In this document: piece after piece, positions 17,601 through 28,553 of the stretch | Layout: each line of letters begins with the position of its first letter | How positions within the stretch are numbered: the first letter of the stretch is position 1 | Source of the DNA: Xylanibacter ruminicola | Lineage (GTDB): Bacteria; Bacteroidota; Bacteroidia; Bacteroidales; Bacteroidaceae | Assembly (NCBI RefSeq): GCF_900142525.1 | Contig: NZ_FRBD01000004.1 | Span: forward strand, 1 to 64,000 | Length of the DNA: 64,000 nucleotides | Reading direction: 5' to 3' | Program-made: the position numbers and the translations under genes | The notes under the pieces: model-generated | What the model saw: the letters and a program-made list of their open reading frames with translations, nothing else | The model's database searches: none | What the model was told of the DNA's origin: nothing

Positions 17601-18668
17601 ATCTTCGATCGTTTCTATCAGACACCGACCTCAATCAACGACCGCTATGTAGGTACAGGCATCGGTCTAGACCTTACACGTTCACTTGTAGAGCTTCATC
17701 ATGGAACCATTACTGTACATAATCTTGAGAAGGGCTGCGAGTTCGTTATCACTATCCCAATGGGTAATAGTCATCTGAATCCAGACGAAATGCTTCTTGA
17801 CGACGACTCCACTGAAGCCATAACACCTGAGCTGATTTTAGAGGAAGAATCAGACTCAGAACTTATCACCCCAATGGCAGAGATGATGCCACAGAACCGC
17901 AGGACTACTTTGGTTATAGCCGAGGATGACGAAGAGATCCGTAACTATCTCGAGAGCGAACTCTCTAACGACTACGACGTTCATACCTGTACGAATGGTC
18001 GTGAGGCATTAGGCGAGATCATACGTACCAAGCCCGACTTGGTTTTAAGTGACATCATGATGCCCGAGATGGATGGTAACACACTGTGTACCAAACTCAA
18101 GACCAATCCGAACACAAATTCTATTCCAGTTGTTCTGCTTACCGCCAAGAGTCGCGACGAGGATAAGCTCGAAGGACTGGAAACAGGCGCCGACGCATAC
18201 ATCGTTAAACCATTTAACATGGATATCCTGCGCCGCACAATCATCAACCTTATCAATAAGCACCGACTGTTGCGACTCAAATACGAGCGCAATGACAATC
18301 TGGAAGAGCAGGTTGACGAAATTCGCCTTAAGTCGCCCGATGAGAAGTTGCTGGAGCGCATCATGGAGTGCATCAACAAGAATTTGAACAATTCCGACCT
18401 GAGTGTCGATATGATCGCCGACACTGTTGGTATTAGCCGAGTACACCTACACCGCAAGATGAAAGATCTTACAGGTCAGACACCTCACGACTTCATCCGT
18501 AACATTCGCTTGAAGAAAGCAGCACAACTACTGGCCAACCAGGGCATGAACGTTACCGAAGTGATGTACGCCTGCGGATTTGCGAACTCAGCTTCATTCT
18601 CTACTGTATTCAAAAAATTCTACGGAATGTCGCCACGCGACTATATGCGAGAACACGAGGAAAGATAA
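14670..18668 (+). CDS. Hybrid two-component sensor-regulator (HTCS) for xylan
   Basis: A 1332-residue single-chain regulator. Order: signal peptide (about 1-20), two seven-bladed sensor propellers built from repeats of the type DGLWIGT/GNLWLG (about 30-690), Y_Y_Y domain (about 700-765), one membrane helix (about 768-790), histidine kinase with His821 in MNMSHEIRTP and N/G boxes (LSNAFKYTP, DNGEGIP, GTGIGL), receiver with Asp1128 in SDIMMPEMDG, and a C-terminal AraC-type DNA-binding domain (about 1235-1330). The periplasmic domain is expected to bind xylo-oligosaccharides. Its position among xylan genes and the shared operator make it the likely activator, equivalent to XynR of Prevotella bryantii. 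A PotD-like gene follows 24 bases later. Confidence 0.93.
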   Translation: MRVKFILTLASIFISTNTFAQRGKFFSTDNQLLSSSFVTQVYLDNEGFIWATTRNGINRYDGYQFRVFKKENEHDSSLASNYVNSMMQDRNGLFYFGMYGALQTWDGNKFNNVTMLDKDGNIGHSFPNCFLERSNGDVLVGTSGLGLLKFKNKKTAYQEKGPLASIHTVNSMIEDRMGALWIVTDNMGIISYDGKKVKRHLLDNPDIVFACLCEGTDGIIYAGTANNGVYRMQNGTFVHIDETGNNSVSALFCDHDGMIVIGYDGKGVAIYNPRTKEFVNNPFFSLEVDLSISKVYSITEDKSGNLWLGLLQKGIFMQPITFKGFNYMGHKLGARNIIGSACVASVVLDSKQRIWVGTDKDGLYVYDYNTKAAKHLKEHFPSVIMTLAEDLKGRIWVGSYRDGMGWIDPISFQYHKIPFPKDPHLIVMDIAIAGDGSLWLATMKHGLIRMDASDGHIIAQYKIKPGAEKDRKINCITNDYISQVHLSPDGKRVYASTSMGLCCLDIAENSWIKTFGKNCLNYSTPVRITREYDGKLWYGTNEGLYCYDLQSHETKQYTRENGLADNGIATIERDPQGRLWIGTDHGLSCFTPKNNIWQNYFADDGLQSNEFSDGASFITSSGMLAMGGTAGVSWFDSQHISPSKWEAEVKLTSFSINGQQVNKATRSGSYLITDTAIIASDRFELCYNDNTFSIQFSTLTYENPEHISYLYSINGEPFNRLQPGMNILTLSHLPQGTYRFRVKAERNNVETPIKEFTVVIHSPWYRSAWAYFFYAIIIGLFAWQYLAYRRHKEQDKLRLQAHIHAEEMGEAKLRFFMNMSHEIRTPMTLILTPLLSLIKNDTDPHRKGVYETIRRNAERILSLINQMMDLRKIDKGQMQMRMRETNLVGFARDIYNLFDNQAKSKQINFLFNHDSEEIPVWIDRQNFDKVFMNVLSNAFKYTPTGGEIGIRLTHNTESATIAIYDNGEGIPEDKINRIFDRFYQTPTSINDRYVGTGIGLDLTRSLVELHHGTITVHNLEKGCEFVITIPMGNSHLNPDEMLLDDDSTEAITPELILEEESDSELITPMAEMMPQNRRTTLVIAEDDEEIRNYLESELSNDYDVHTCTNGREALGEIIRTKPDLVLSDIMMPEMDGNTLCTKLKTNPNTNSIPVVLLTAKSRDEDKLEGLETGADAYIVKPFNMDILRRTIINLINKHRLLRLKYERNDNLEEQVDEIRLKSPDEKLLERIMECINKNLNNSDLSVDMIADTVGISRVHLHRKMKDLTGQTPHDFIRNIRLKKAAQLLANQGMNVTEVMYACGFANSASFSTVFKKFYGMSPRDYMREHEER

Positions 18669-18692
18669 TAATGTTAATAAAGGAAGGAACGT

Positions 18693-19979
18693 ATGAAACG
18701 ATTGGCTACCATTCTGATTGCCATATTCTGCACACTTGGCACACAAGCGCAATATGACCGTCAAAAAATTTTGAAAGTCTATAACTGGGATGAGTATATT
18801 GGAAAAGGTGTTATTGAGAAATTCGAGAAATGGTATAAGGAAGTAACTGGTAATACCATAAAAGTCGAGTACGTAACCTATGACTACCCAGAAGACTGTT
18901 TCGCACAGATGCAAAGCGGACAGATAGACGCTGATGTATTCTGTCCGCCCGAATACCTGTTCGAACGTATGATGAAAAATGGGTTTCTTCATCCTATCGA
19001 CACCAGTTTTGTCGAAAAAGGTATTCCGAATTGGATGAAAGGAACTTCGCCATTTATCGACAATCTTCTTCAACTCATTGGCGAAACACAAGGCATTAGA
19101 GCAAAGGACTATACCGTTGGATATCTTTGGGGAAATACTGGCGTACTTATCAATACCAAATACGTTAAGCCCGAAGAGGTTTATAGTTGGGAGTTTCTGT
19201 TTGATTCCAAGTTCCGCGGCAAGGTGATTATGAAGGATTCGTTTAGCGATCTGTATAATCTGCTCATCAATTACGCCTTCTACGAAGAAATTAAGGCAGG
19301 CGTTACTAACCGTAACCTATTAGCGACATATCTTACAAACCGTAATATTGCCATTGTAGAAGATCTGCTGGAAAAAGCGCGCCCACAGATGAAGAGCTTT
19401 GATGTGGATGATGACAAACGACTAATGGCCGATGGAAGCAATTGGATGAGTGTGACCTGGAACGGCGATGCCAAATGGGCCATCGACGAGGCTAGCAAAG
19501 ATGTAAACCTACAATATATTGTACCCAAGGAAGGCAGTGATTGCTGGATGGACTGCTGGGTTATCCCCGCATGTACAAAAAACGCTGAAGCAGCCAGTTA
19601 TTGGATAAACTTCATTTGCCGTCCAGATATAGCCCTTCTCTGTATGGACGAAACAGGTTACAGCTCTGCCATTGCCACGCCCGACATTTTGAGAACAGTA
19701 ACCAATGACAAGATCAAGGAGACTATCGATCTCAGCTATTTCTTTGGTCCTAAAGCTACTGCTGTTCATGTCGACAGTGTCATGTACCCCGACATAAATA
19801 CAATAAATCGATGCAGTTTCCTTCGCGATAGCGGCGATCGCCAGGAGGTTATTCGTGAAATCTGGGATAAGATAAAGAATAAATCTGTCATCAACTATTG
19901 GCATATTGCCATTGCAGGATGCATTCTCTTGGCAATCATCCTCACATGTATTATCATCTTGCGCAGATTACGTAAATAA
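18693..19979 (+). CDS. PotD-like periplasmic binding protein with a C-terminal membrane helix
   Basis: A 428-residue protein with a signal peptide (cleavage near TQAQ) and a spermidine/putrescine-type binding fold: LKVYNWDEYIGKGVIEKFEKW at the start, then DADVFCPPEYLFERM, VGYLWGNTGVLINTKYV and SWEFLFDSKFRGKV. Family members end at about 340-350 residues. This one continues to a hydrophobic helix (about 403-424, WHIAIAGCILLAIILTCIIIL) and a basic RRLRK tail, placing it as a periplasmic domain anchored in the inner membrane. No ABC permease or ATPase gene is adjacent. It starts 24 bases after the HTCS stop and is probably co-transcribed, so a signalling or accessory role rather than uptake is possible (inference). 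Confidence 0.8.
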   Translation: MKRLATILIAIFCTLGTQAQYDRQKILKVYNWDEYIGKGVIEKFEKWYKEVTGNTIKVEYVTYDYPEDCFAQMQSGQIDADVFCPPEYLFERMMKNGFLHPIDTSFVEKGIPNWMKGTSPFIDNLLQLIGETQGIRAKDYTVGYLWGNTGVLINTKYVKPEEVYSWEFLFDSKFRGKVIMKDSFSDLYNLLINYAFYEEIKAGVTNRNLLATYLTNRNIAIVEDLLEKARPQMKSFDVDDDKRLMADGSNWMSVTWNGDAKWAIDEASKDVNLQYIVPKEGSDCWMDCWVIPACTKNAEAASYWINFICRPDIALLCMDETGYSSAIATPDILRTVTNDKIKETIDLSYFFGPKATAVHVDSVMYPDINTINRCSFLRDSGDRQEVIREIWDKIKNKSVINYWHIAIAGCILLAIILTCIIILRRLRK

Positions 19980-19980
19980 A

Positions 19981-20016
19981 AAAATGACCACCACTAAAGG
20001 GTGATGGTCATTTTCT
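19981..20016. terminator. Bidirectional terminator between the PotD-like gene and GH3
   Basis: ATGACCA pairs with TGGTCAT in a hairpin of about 28 bases with one internal mismatch, flanked by an A-run on the left and a T-run on the right. It serves the two convergent genes. The last codons of GH3 lie within it. Confidence 0.65.
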
Positions 20017-22561
20017 TCAGGTCTTTATCCATCGAACTGTTTCCGTAGAGTATCTCATACTTTCCGGGCTTTGTTCGCATGGTATTTGTTTCCGAATCCC
20101 AGAATTCAAATGCTTTTGCATCCAGTTTCAGAGTAGCCTTAACCGTCTCACCAGCCTTTACATCCACACGCTGAAAAGCACGGAGCGACTTCAACGGTCC
20201 CTCAGCATCGCCCAAATTGCGAATATACACCTGAACAGTCTCTGTACCATTGCGTTTTCCTGTATTAGTTACGGGAATGGTAACAGACTCTTTACCCTGC
20301 AACGTAGCCTCACCAATTACGAAGTTAGTATAGCTCAGGCCGTAACCAAAAGCGAAGAGAGGATCATTGAAATAACGGTATGTACGTCCTTTCATTGAGT
20401 AATCCTCATAATCAGGCAACTGAGAATCGTTTTTATAAAATGTTACAGGCAGTTTACCGCTTGGATTACAATCACCAAAAAGGACCTCAGCTACGGCTGT
20501 ACCGCCTTCCTGACCAGCATACCAAGCCTGAACAATAGCTTCGCAAGTTTCGGTTTCTGGAGTCAAAGCGATAGCAGAACCAGAACAGTTTACGAATATA
20601 ACCTGCTTACCAGCCTCTTTCAGAGCCTTCAGGAAATCTCGCTGAACCTTTGGCAGTTCTATGCTAGTACGGTCGCCACCCTTGAATCCTTCTATCTGCA
20701 CCGGCATCTCCTCACCTTCTAAGGCTGCAGAAATACCACCACAGAAGATAACCTTGTCAATGCCCTTCAGCTTGTCAATCATCTGCTGATAGTCAATAGG
20801 CAACTCCTTGGCAATGTTAATCTTCAGGTTTGCATTATAGGTATGGATATGCGAGAAACGAACCTCTATGTTATAACTCTTGCCCTTCTCTGCCTGTATA
20901 GCAACACGGTTAGGAGTTGTACGCCAGATATGGTGCATAAACTTGCGTTCACCATTGATATAGAGTTCAAAATGCCCACAACCATCCACGTTTACAACAT
21001 ATTCGCCTGCCTCTTTTGGCGTAAACACTGTCTCATACTTTGCCGAGAAATCTTCAAGCTGTACCCCAGGAGCGAAATTGTGCATACCTGCAGTAGTAAC
21101 AGCAAGAGGAGTAGTATAATACTGTGTAGTAACAGGTTTACCTTCCATCTTTCGGTTATTCCAGAAAGTTCCCTTCAAGCCCTTCTTACCACCAAAGCTA
21201 CACTGCGAAGCCATCAAACAATCCATAACCTTGTCGTAGGTCAGGTCACATCCAGCATGATAGTATAGTTTCTTCTGCTTTGCCTTGATACCATCCAGAA
21301 TTGTTACCGTGTGGTTTGGCATACCATTATAGTTTCCCCACATCATGGGAGCATTGTCGGCATTTGGTCCTATAACAGCAATTTTCTCTGCATTCTTTTT
21401 CAATGGCAGAATATTATTCTTGTTTTGTAGCAAGACAATAGTCTGGCGAGCCATATTTAGAGCTGTTTGTGCATGCTCTTTGCAAGACATCTTTGAATAT
21501 GGTATCTTTGCCCATTCTACGAGCGAAGGATCATCCATTTCACCCAAGTCAAAACGACCTTCCAACAAGCGTATCACATGCTTGTCAACCTCAGCCTCAG
21601 TAATAAGCCCGCGCTTCACTGCCTCTGGAATACTACGATAAGCATAGCCATAGCCACATTCCACATCAGTACCGGCAATAGTAGCCTTAGCTGTAGCGTG
21701 AACAGGATCAGATGAGGACTTGTGCGACTCATAGAAATCACTTACAGCACCACAGTCGCTCACTACAAGATATTTAAATCCCCATTCATCACGCAAGATT
21801 GTCTGAAGAAGTCGCTGCGAGCCGCAACATGGGTCATCGTCCAGTCTTTGATAAGCACACATCACCTCACGAACTTTACTCTCCTCCACCAGTTTCTTGA
21901 ATGCTGGCATATAGGTTTCCCAGAAGTCGCGTGGTGACACATTTGTGAGATTAGCACTATGACGAGTGTACTCTGGACCACTATGTACTGCATAATGCTT
22001 GGCACAAGCCCACAATTTACGATACTTTGCAGACTCAGGACCTTGCAAACCACGAACCACCTGGTCGCCCATAACACTTGTCAGATATGGATCCTCACCA
22101 TATGTCTCTTGTCCTCTACCCCAACGTGGATCACGGAAAATGTTCACATTTGGAGTCCACACACTCAGGCTATGGAATTTCTCATCCTCGCCCGACCCGC
22201 GCTGCATACGTTCATTATACTGTGCACGAAACTCTGTCGAGGCAATATCAAACACATTGTATAATAATGAAGGATTAAACGATGCAGCCATAGCTACCGG
22301 CTCTGGAAATACCGTTACATGATCCATATTGGCGGCTCCATGCAGAGCCTCACTCCACCAGAAAAACTTCTTGATACCAAGACGTGGAATAGCCGGACTC
22401 TCGTCAAGCATCAGCATGGCTTTCTCTTCCAATGTCAGTCTTCCACAGAGATCTACGGCTCTCTCCTTAGCCGATAGATTAGGATTTTGATAAGGATACG
22501 TCTGTGCCGATGCCGATAGACATGCACAGAATGCAATTGTTAGGAATAGTTGATACTTCAT
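19994..22561 (-). CDS. GH3 beta-xylosidase with PA14 insert
   Basis: An 855-residue secreted enzyme (signal peptide to about residue 19). The N-terminal barrel has WWSEALHG, the metal/substrate region DPRWGRGQETYGEDP, KHYAVHSGPE and nucleophile Asp269 in VVSDCGAVSDF. The second sheet domain contains an inserted PA14 module (about 455-600, FTPKEAGEYVVNVDG, FELYINGERKFMHH), and a fibronectin III-like domain ends the protein. This layout matches the xylan-linked GH3 enzymes of Prevotella that cut xylo-oligosaccharides to xylose. It starts 35 bases after the GH95 stop and is probably in the same transcript. Confidence 0.9.
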   Translation of the reverse strand: MKYQLFLTIAFCACLSASAQTYPYQNPNLSAKERAVDLCGRLTLEEKAMLMLDESPAIPRLGIKKFFWWSEALHGAANMDHVTVFPEPVAMAASFNPSLLYNVFDIASTEFRAQYNERMQRGSGEDEKFHSLSVWTPNVNIFRDPRWGRGQETYGEDPYLTSVMGDQVVRGLQGPESAKYRKLWACAKHYAVHSGPEYTRHSANLTNVSPRDFWETYMPAFKKLVEESKVREVMCAYQRLDDDPCCGSQRLLQTILRDEWGFKYLVVSDCGAVSDFYESHKSSSDPVHATAKATIAGTDVECGYGYAYRSIPEAVKRGLITEAEVDKHVIRLLEGRFDLGEMDDPSLVEWAKIPYSKMSCKEHAQTALNMARQTIVLLQNKNNILPLKKNAEKIAVIGPNADNAPMMWGNYNGMPNHTVTILDGIKAKQKKLYYHAGCDLTYDKVMDCLMASQCSFGGKKGLKGTFWNNRKMEGKPVTTQYYTTPLAVTTAGMHNFAPGVQLEDFSAKYETVFTPKEAGEYVVNVDGCGHFELYINGERKFMHHIWRTTPNRVAIQAEKGKSYNIEVRFSHIHTYNANLKINIAKELPIDYQQMIDKLKGIDKVIFCGGISAALEGEEMPVQIEGFKGGDRTSIELPKVQRDFLKALKEAGKQVIFVNCSGSAIALTPETETCEAIVQAWYAGQEGGTAVAEVLFGDCNPSGKLPVTFYKNDSQLPDYEDYSMKGRTYRYFNDPLFAFGYGLSYTNFVIGEATLQGKESVTIPVTNTGKRNGTETVQVYIRNLGDAEGPLKSLRAFQRVDVKAGETVKATLKLDAKAFEFWDSETNTMRTKPGKYEILYGNSSMDKDLKKMTITL

Positions 22562-22596
22562 GAAATCTTAATATTAAATTTTTAATGTTTTAATCT

Positions 22597-25089
22597 TTAA
22601 AGCCTTGTCACCTTATAAGTTCTGCCAGGAATTGTTTCCACATCGTACTCATAGACTTTTCTGACTGGCAACAGCTTAAACTCACTCAACTCTGCCGACT
22701 TCAATGGTTCTCGAATAACAGCAGATTTCAGCAACTCGTTTTCACACTCTCCTATAGCAGCAGAAAGGCCTTCGCCTTTCAGAGGCACATACGAACGTAG
22801 ACGCAACTTTCCACCTATCTTCGAGAAAATGTCTGCCTCAGACAATTCTCCTTTGTTCCATTTCATATCAACAACAAAGGCACCTCTTGCTCGCAGACCT
22901 TTAACCTCGCCCTCCGACCACGCATCAGGCAGAGCTGGCAACAGGTGTACAGCTCCATCATGACTCTGCAATAACATCTCACATATACCAGCCGAACAGC
23001 CAAAGTTGCCGTCAATCTGGAAAGGCGGATGAGCATCGAACAGGTTAGGATAAGTTCCACCACGCGGTCCCCACTCTGTCGTATATGGTATCGGGGTTAG
23101 CATATTACTAATGATACGGAAGGCATGATTGCCATCAAGCATACGAGCCCAGAAATTTATCTTCCATCCCAGACTCCATCCTGTTGCCATATCACCACGC
23201 TGATTCAAAGTGTTAGCAGCAGCGGTAAACAGTTCGGGATGAGAGTATGGAGAAATCTGGTTTGACGGATACAATCCGTACAGATGCGATATATGCCGAT
23301 GCTCATCCTTGGGGTCGTCACCATCTATCAGCCACTCCTGCAATTGTCCGTATCTACCTATCTGCATAGGGGGCAACTGGGCTATGGCATTACTCAACAT
23401 CGTGGTATAAACGACATTGTCATAACCCAATATCTGATGAGCCTTAAGAGTACTTGTCAGCACATCAAACACGATTTGGTTATCCATGGTCGAACCTGCC
23501 GTTACAGTAGTATTCTTGCCTACAGGTCCATGTTCGGGCGACACTGTAGGTACGGTAACAAGCCATCCGGCAGCCTGTTTCACCTCTCCATTCTTAGGAT
23601 ACTCCTGCATATACGACAACAGGAAATCAGAAGCCCCCTTCAGTATAGGATAACATCGCTTCAGGAAGTCCTTATCGCCTGTATACAGATAGTGTTGCCA
23701 CAGATGCGTTGTAAGCCAAGCGCCACCTGTTGGGAACATACCCCATGTGGTACCGTCAACAGGACCGGCAATACGCCAAAGGTCTGTATTATGGTGAGCC
23801 ACCCAACCTGGACAGTCATACATCTGTCGTGCAGTCTTTTTTCCAGTCTCACTCAAATCGCGTATCATCATAAACAACGGTTCTTGGGTTTCTGCCAGAT
23901 TACCCACCAGTGCAGGCCAATAGTTCATCTCTGCATTGATATTGATAGTATATTTCGAATCCCATGGAGCATCTTTTTTATTGTTCCATACGCCTTGCAG
24001 ATTTGCAGGCTGACCACCTGGCTGAGACGATGAAATGAGCAGATATCTACCATACTGCATCATCAACGAGATAAAGTCAAGATCGGTGCCATCAAACTTT
24101 GCCAATCGCTCATCGGTAGGCAGGCTAGACTTACTAGCCTGATTAACATTACTAGCCCCACTAGATAAATTGAGCGAAACACGATTGTATTGCTCCTGAT
24201 ATTTCTGCAGATGTCGCTTCAATAGTGTCTTGTAACTCTTACCCTGCAGCGATGCCATAGTATAGCTGTTCTTAAGCTCCGGATTACCGCTTATATCCTT
24301 ATAGTTCACATAGTTAGTGGCAGCAGTAATGAGTATTGTAGCTGCAGTAGCATTCTTAACGTTCATGCTACCTGCATCATCTTGTACAGCTCCGTCGGCT
24401 ACGACTTTCACACGAACCTCAGCTTTGAGTTTGCCCGGAATTCCCTCGTGTTCCACATTATTAATATAATAGGCCATTTCGTGCTTATCCAGCAGCTCTC
24501 CGTGTTGTGCCTGTTCATTCTGCAGGTACGACACAGTAAAATTTAGCATCTTTTTCTTGCTGGCTGTGATTTGCACAACTATGGCGTTATCAGCCTGTGA
24601 TGCAAACACAATTCGCTCGTATTTCACGCCATCAATTTCAAAACTGGTTGTGTTAAGTGCATCAGCCAGACTCAGTTCACGGCGATAATTAGTAGGTTTC
24701 GAATGACTCTGATAGTCGAATTTCATGTTCAAATCACCCAATGGCATATACTTTTGGCCATGCGGGCCCTTAAAGAAATATCGGTCTATCAGACCTTGCG
24801 CCTCTTGTTCCTTTCCTTCAAATATCAGTTTGCGCACTTCACTGATAACGCTTTTTGCACTAGGATTATTGTTATCGTGGGGCGAACCGCTCCAGAATGT
24901 TTCCTCGTTCAACTGTATTTGCTCGTTGTTTGTACCGCCATATACCATCGCTCCTAGGTGCGAGTTTCCTATAGGTAGTGCTTCTAACCAATGGTTTGCT
25001 GGTTGATGATACCACAGTTTATGTTGTTGTGCGTTAACAGCGATTACTGTGCACGCACAAATCAGCATGGTTGTAATGATTCGTTTCAT
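22597..25089 (-). CDS. GH95 alpha-L-fucosidase/alpha-L-galactosidase
   Basis: I use the ATG at 25089, which opens a signal peptide ([21 protein letters not shown]). An in-frame ATG 16 codons upstream lies between this start and the promoter. The 830-residue protein has the GH95 layout: N-terminal [19 protein letters not shown], then WNGSP-type [11 protein letters not shown], barrel motifs [16 protein letters not shown] and [16 protein letters not shown], and [19 protein letters not shown]95 covers alpha-1,2-L-fucosidases and alpha-L-galactosidases. A Bacteroides ovatus xylan-locus member is an alpha-L-galactosidase acting on corn glucuronoarabinoxylan, so that activity is favoured here by context. 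Confidence 0.88.
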   Translation of the reverse strand: MKRIITTMLICACTVIAVNAQQHKLWYHQPANHWLEALPIGNSHLGAMVYGGTNNEQIQLNEETFWSGSPHDNNNPSAKSVISEVRKLIFEGKEQEAQGLIDRYFFKGPHGQKYMPLGDLNMKFDYQSHSKPTNYRRELSLADALNTTSFEIDGVKYERIVFASQADNAIVVQITASKKKMLNFTVSYLQNEQAQHGELLDKHEMAYYINNVEHEGIPGKLKAEVRVKVVADGAVQDDAGSMNVKNATAATILITAATNYVNYKDISGNPELKNSYTMASLQGKSYKTLLKRHLQKYQEQYNRVSLNLSSGASNVNQASKSSLPTDERLAKFDGTDLDFISLMMQYGRYLLISSSQPGGQPANLQGVWNNKKDAPWDSKYTININAEMNYWPALVGNLAETQEPLFMMIRDLSETGKKTARQMYDCPGWVAHHNTDLWRIAGPVDGTTWGMFPTGGAWLTTHLWQHYLYTGDKDFLKRCYPILKGASDFLLSYMQEYPKNGEVKQAAGWLVTVPTVSPEHGPVGKNTTVTAGSTMDNQIVFDVLTSTLKAHQILGYDNVVYTTMLSNAIAQLPPMQIGRYGQLQEWLIDGDDPKDEHRHISHLYGLYPSNQISPYSHPELFTAAANTLNQRGDMATGWSLGWKINFWARMLDGNHAFRIISNMLTPIPYTTEWGPRGGTYPNLFDAHPPFQIDGNFGCSAGICEMLLQSHDGAVHLLPALPDAWSEGEVKGLRARGAFVVDMKWNKGELSEADIFSKIGGKLRLRSYVPLKGEGLSAAIGECENELLKSAVIREPLKSAELSEFKLLPVRKVYEYDVETIPGRTYKVTRL

Positions 25090-25114
25090 AAATGCTATTG
25101 GTTTAATTTTGCGG

Positions 25115-25122
25115 CAAAGGTA
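25115..25122 (-). promoter_or_regulatory. -7 box (TACCTTTG) for GH95-GH3
   Basis: On the minus strand TACCTTTG lies 25 bases upstream of the GH95 ATG. A TTTG is found 22 bases further upstream, slightly beyond usual -33 spacing. The paired xylan operator is absent in front of this box; the sequence there is A/T-rich and follows directly on a terminator. Confidence 0.6.
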
Positions 25123-25149
25123 CAAAAAAAATTTCAAAACAATACAAAT

Positions 25150-25196
25150 AAAAAAGAAAAACCCTGGGACAAGAAACGCTTTTCTATGTCCCAGGG
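25150..25196 (-). terminator. Strong intrinsic terminator upstream of GH95
   Basis: Arms CCCTGGGACA (25162-25171) and TGTCCCAGGG (25187-25196) are perfectly complementary over 10 bp. The 15-base loop can pair further (AGAAA/TTTCT). On the minus strand it is followed by TTTTTCTTTTTT. No coding region feeds into it from the nearest upstream promoter, only about 60 bases of leader. Confidence 0.85.
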
Positions 25197-25258
25197 AAGG
25201 AAAAACTACTAACTACTAATATAACTAAAACAATTTTAACCGATTCTTTATCTTATCT
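25160..25258 (-). ncRNA. Candidate xylan-controlled small RNA or attenuated leader
   Basis: A promoter with the complete xylan operator (box 25264-25271) would start a transcript near 25258, and a strong terminator stops it near 25150. The roughly 100-nt product has no ATG-initiated frame. Beyond the terminator lies GH95, which has no operator of its own, so the segment could be a free small RNA or a leader whose terminator is bypassed under some condition. Neither function nor transcription is proven. Confidence 0.4.
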
Positions 25259-25263
25259 GGGTG

Positions 25264-25330
25264 CAAAGTTAGTGCATTTTTTCGAAAGTGGCTTACTCTT
25301 ATGTTACATTTACTTTTTAATTTGTTTCAA
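25264..25330 (-). promoter_or_regulatory. Xylan operator and promoter between GH10-CE1 and GH95
   Basis: Minus strand: TTGAAAC (25324-25330), 14 bases, ATGTAAC (25303-25309), 31 bases, -7 box TAACTTTG (25264-25271). Spacing is identical to the other copies. The downstream unit is a short non-coding stretch ending in a terminator. Confidence 0.7.
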
Positions 25331-25365
25331 AGCCTAAAAAAACACACTTTTTTCGCACTTTTTAT

Positions 25366-27750
<2,385 letters not shown>

Positions 27751-27823
27751 CTACGCGACACATCCTAATAGAGAGATAGGACATTATATGTTAAAGCAGT
27801 TGTAAACACCCTCTAAAGGTAGG

Positions 27824-27853
27824 GCTTCTATGCATCCTGCGATGCATAGAAGC
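27824..27853. repeat. 13-bp perfect hairpin without a T-run
   Basis: GCTTCTATGCATC (27824-27836) and GATGCATAGAAGC (27841-27853) are exact inverted copies around a 4-base loop. Neither side is followed by a T-run. It lies in the long 3' region of the DUF3244-like transcript and may stabilise the RNA, form part of a small RNA or be a binding site. Confidence 0.6.
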
Positions 27854-27963
27854 AGGATGATTAATAATGATCCAAGACCTCCATGACAGCACGTCTAATG
27901 CAAGTCATCGGCTCATCGAGATTCATAGAATCTACTAAGTTTTTTAAGATGAGAGAGTTACTT

Positions 27964-28371
27964 TCATAGATAAAACAATCCAGAAACTGTGGTACTACCA
28001 CTCTGCATTACCAAATAATATTCTCCTTTTGGGAGATGGTTGATATCAATATACAATGTATTACCTGCACTGAATGCCAGAAGCCCCTGTGAATATACGG
28101 TTCCATTCTCATCACAGACATAATAGCTGTAAATGGCGTTTGCAGTGTTAGTAACAGCCAGCTGTCCAGCAGCCTCATCAAGGAAAGCGGTAATCGTTCT
28201 TTTTACGTTCTGTCTTGCTGGAGCTCTTGTTGGACCTACAGTACCATTAAGTTTAGGTGTAGTTCTGTACTCCAGACAGATTTCGTCATTTTCAGTCCCC
28301 TGGGCCAGCATCATTGTACTTTGTGCCATAAACACAAATAGAAATACTAGTAATTTTAAGTTCTTTGTCAT
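27964..28371 (-). CDS. DUF3244-like small secreted protein
   Basis: A 135-residue protein with a signal peptide (cleavage near MMLAQ). The C-terminal half forms a short beta-sandwich-like pattern: ITAFLDEAAGQLAVTNT, IYSYYVCDENGTVYSQG and LPKGEYYLVMQSG, the last resembling the end of type IX-sorting-like or DUF3244 domains. There are no catalytic residues. The gene diverges from the TPR/HTH membrane regulator, a pairing that recurs in Bacteroidetes, so the regulator may control it (inference). Its -7 box TATTTTTG is at 28408-28415. Confidence 0.65.
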   Translation of the reverse strand: MTKNLKLLVFLFVFMAQSTMMLAQGTENDEICLEYRTTPKLNGTVGPTRAPARQNVKRTITAFLDEAAGQLAVTNTANAIYSYYVCDENGTVYSQGLLAFSAGNTLYIDINHLPKGEYYLVMQSGSTTVSGLFYL

Positions 28372-28407
28372 AATCCATTTAATTTTTTAGTTTTAAAATC
28401 GACAGTG

Positions 28408-28415
28408 CAAAAATA
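28408..28415 (-). promoter_or_regulatory. -7 box (TATTTTTG) for the DUF3244-like gene
   Basis: The minus-strand octamer fits TAnnTTTG and lies 36 bases upstream of the ATG. It occupies the 182-base divergent region shared with the TPR regulator. Confidence 0.5.
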
Positions 28416-28519
28416 GTCACTATTATGAATTTAGCGAAATTTTTCTTGTTTCATTTTGTTTCTGGAAACAATTAGAAACAAAATATTGCCTAAAACTAGC
28501 GGTTTCTATTTGTTTTTTG

Positions 28520-28527
28520 TATCTTTG
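28520..28527 (+). promoter_or_regulatory. -7 box (TATCTTTG) for the TPR/HTH regulator
   Basis: A plus-strand match to TAnnTTTG 26 bases before the ATG at 28554. No clean -33 TTTG at standard distance. Confidence 0.55.
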
Positions 28528-28553
28528 CACACGATTATTTAATAAAACTGAAT

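Noticed and set aside
27860-27985. Short minus-strand frame overlapping the end of the DUF3244-like gene
   Set aside because: It has a protein-like sequence but no ATG at its start, only internal ATG or GTG codons, and no homologous motif.
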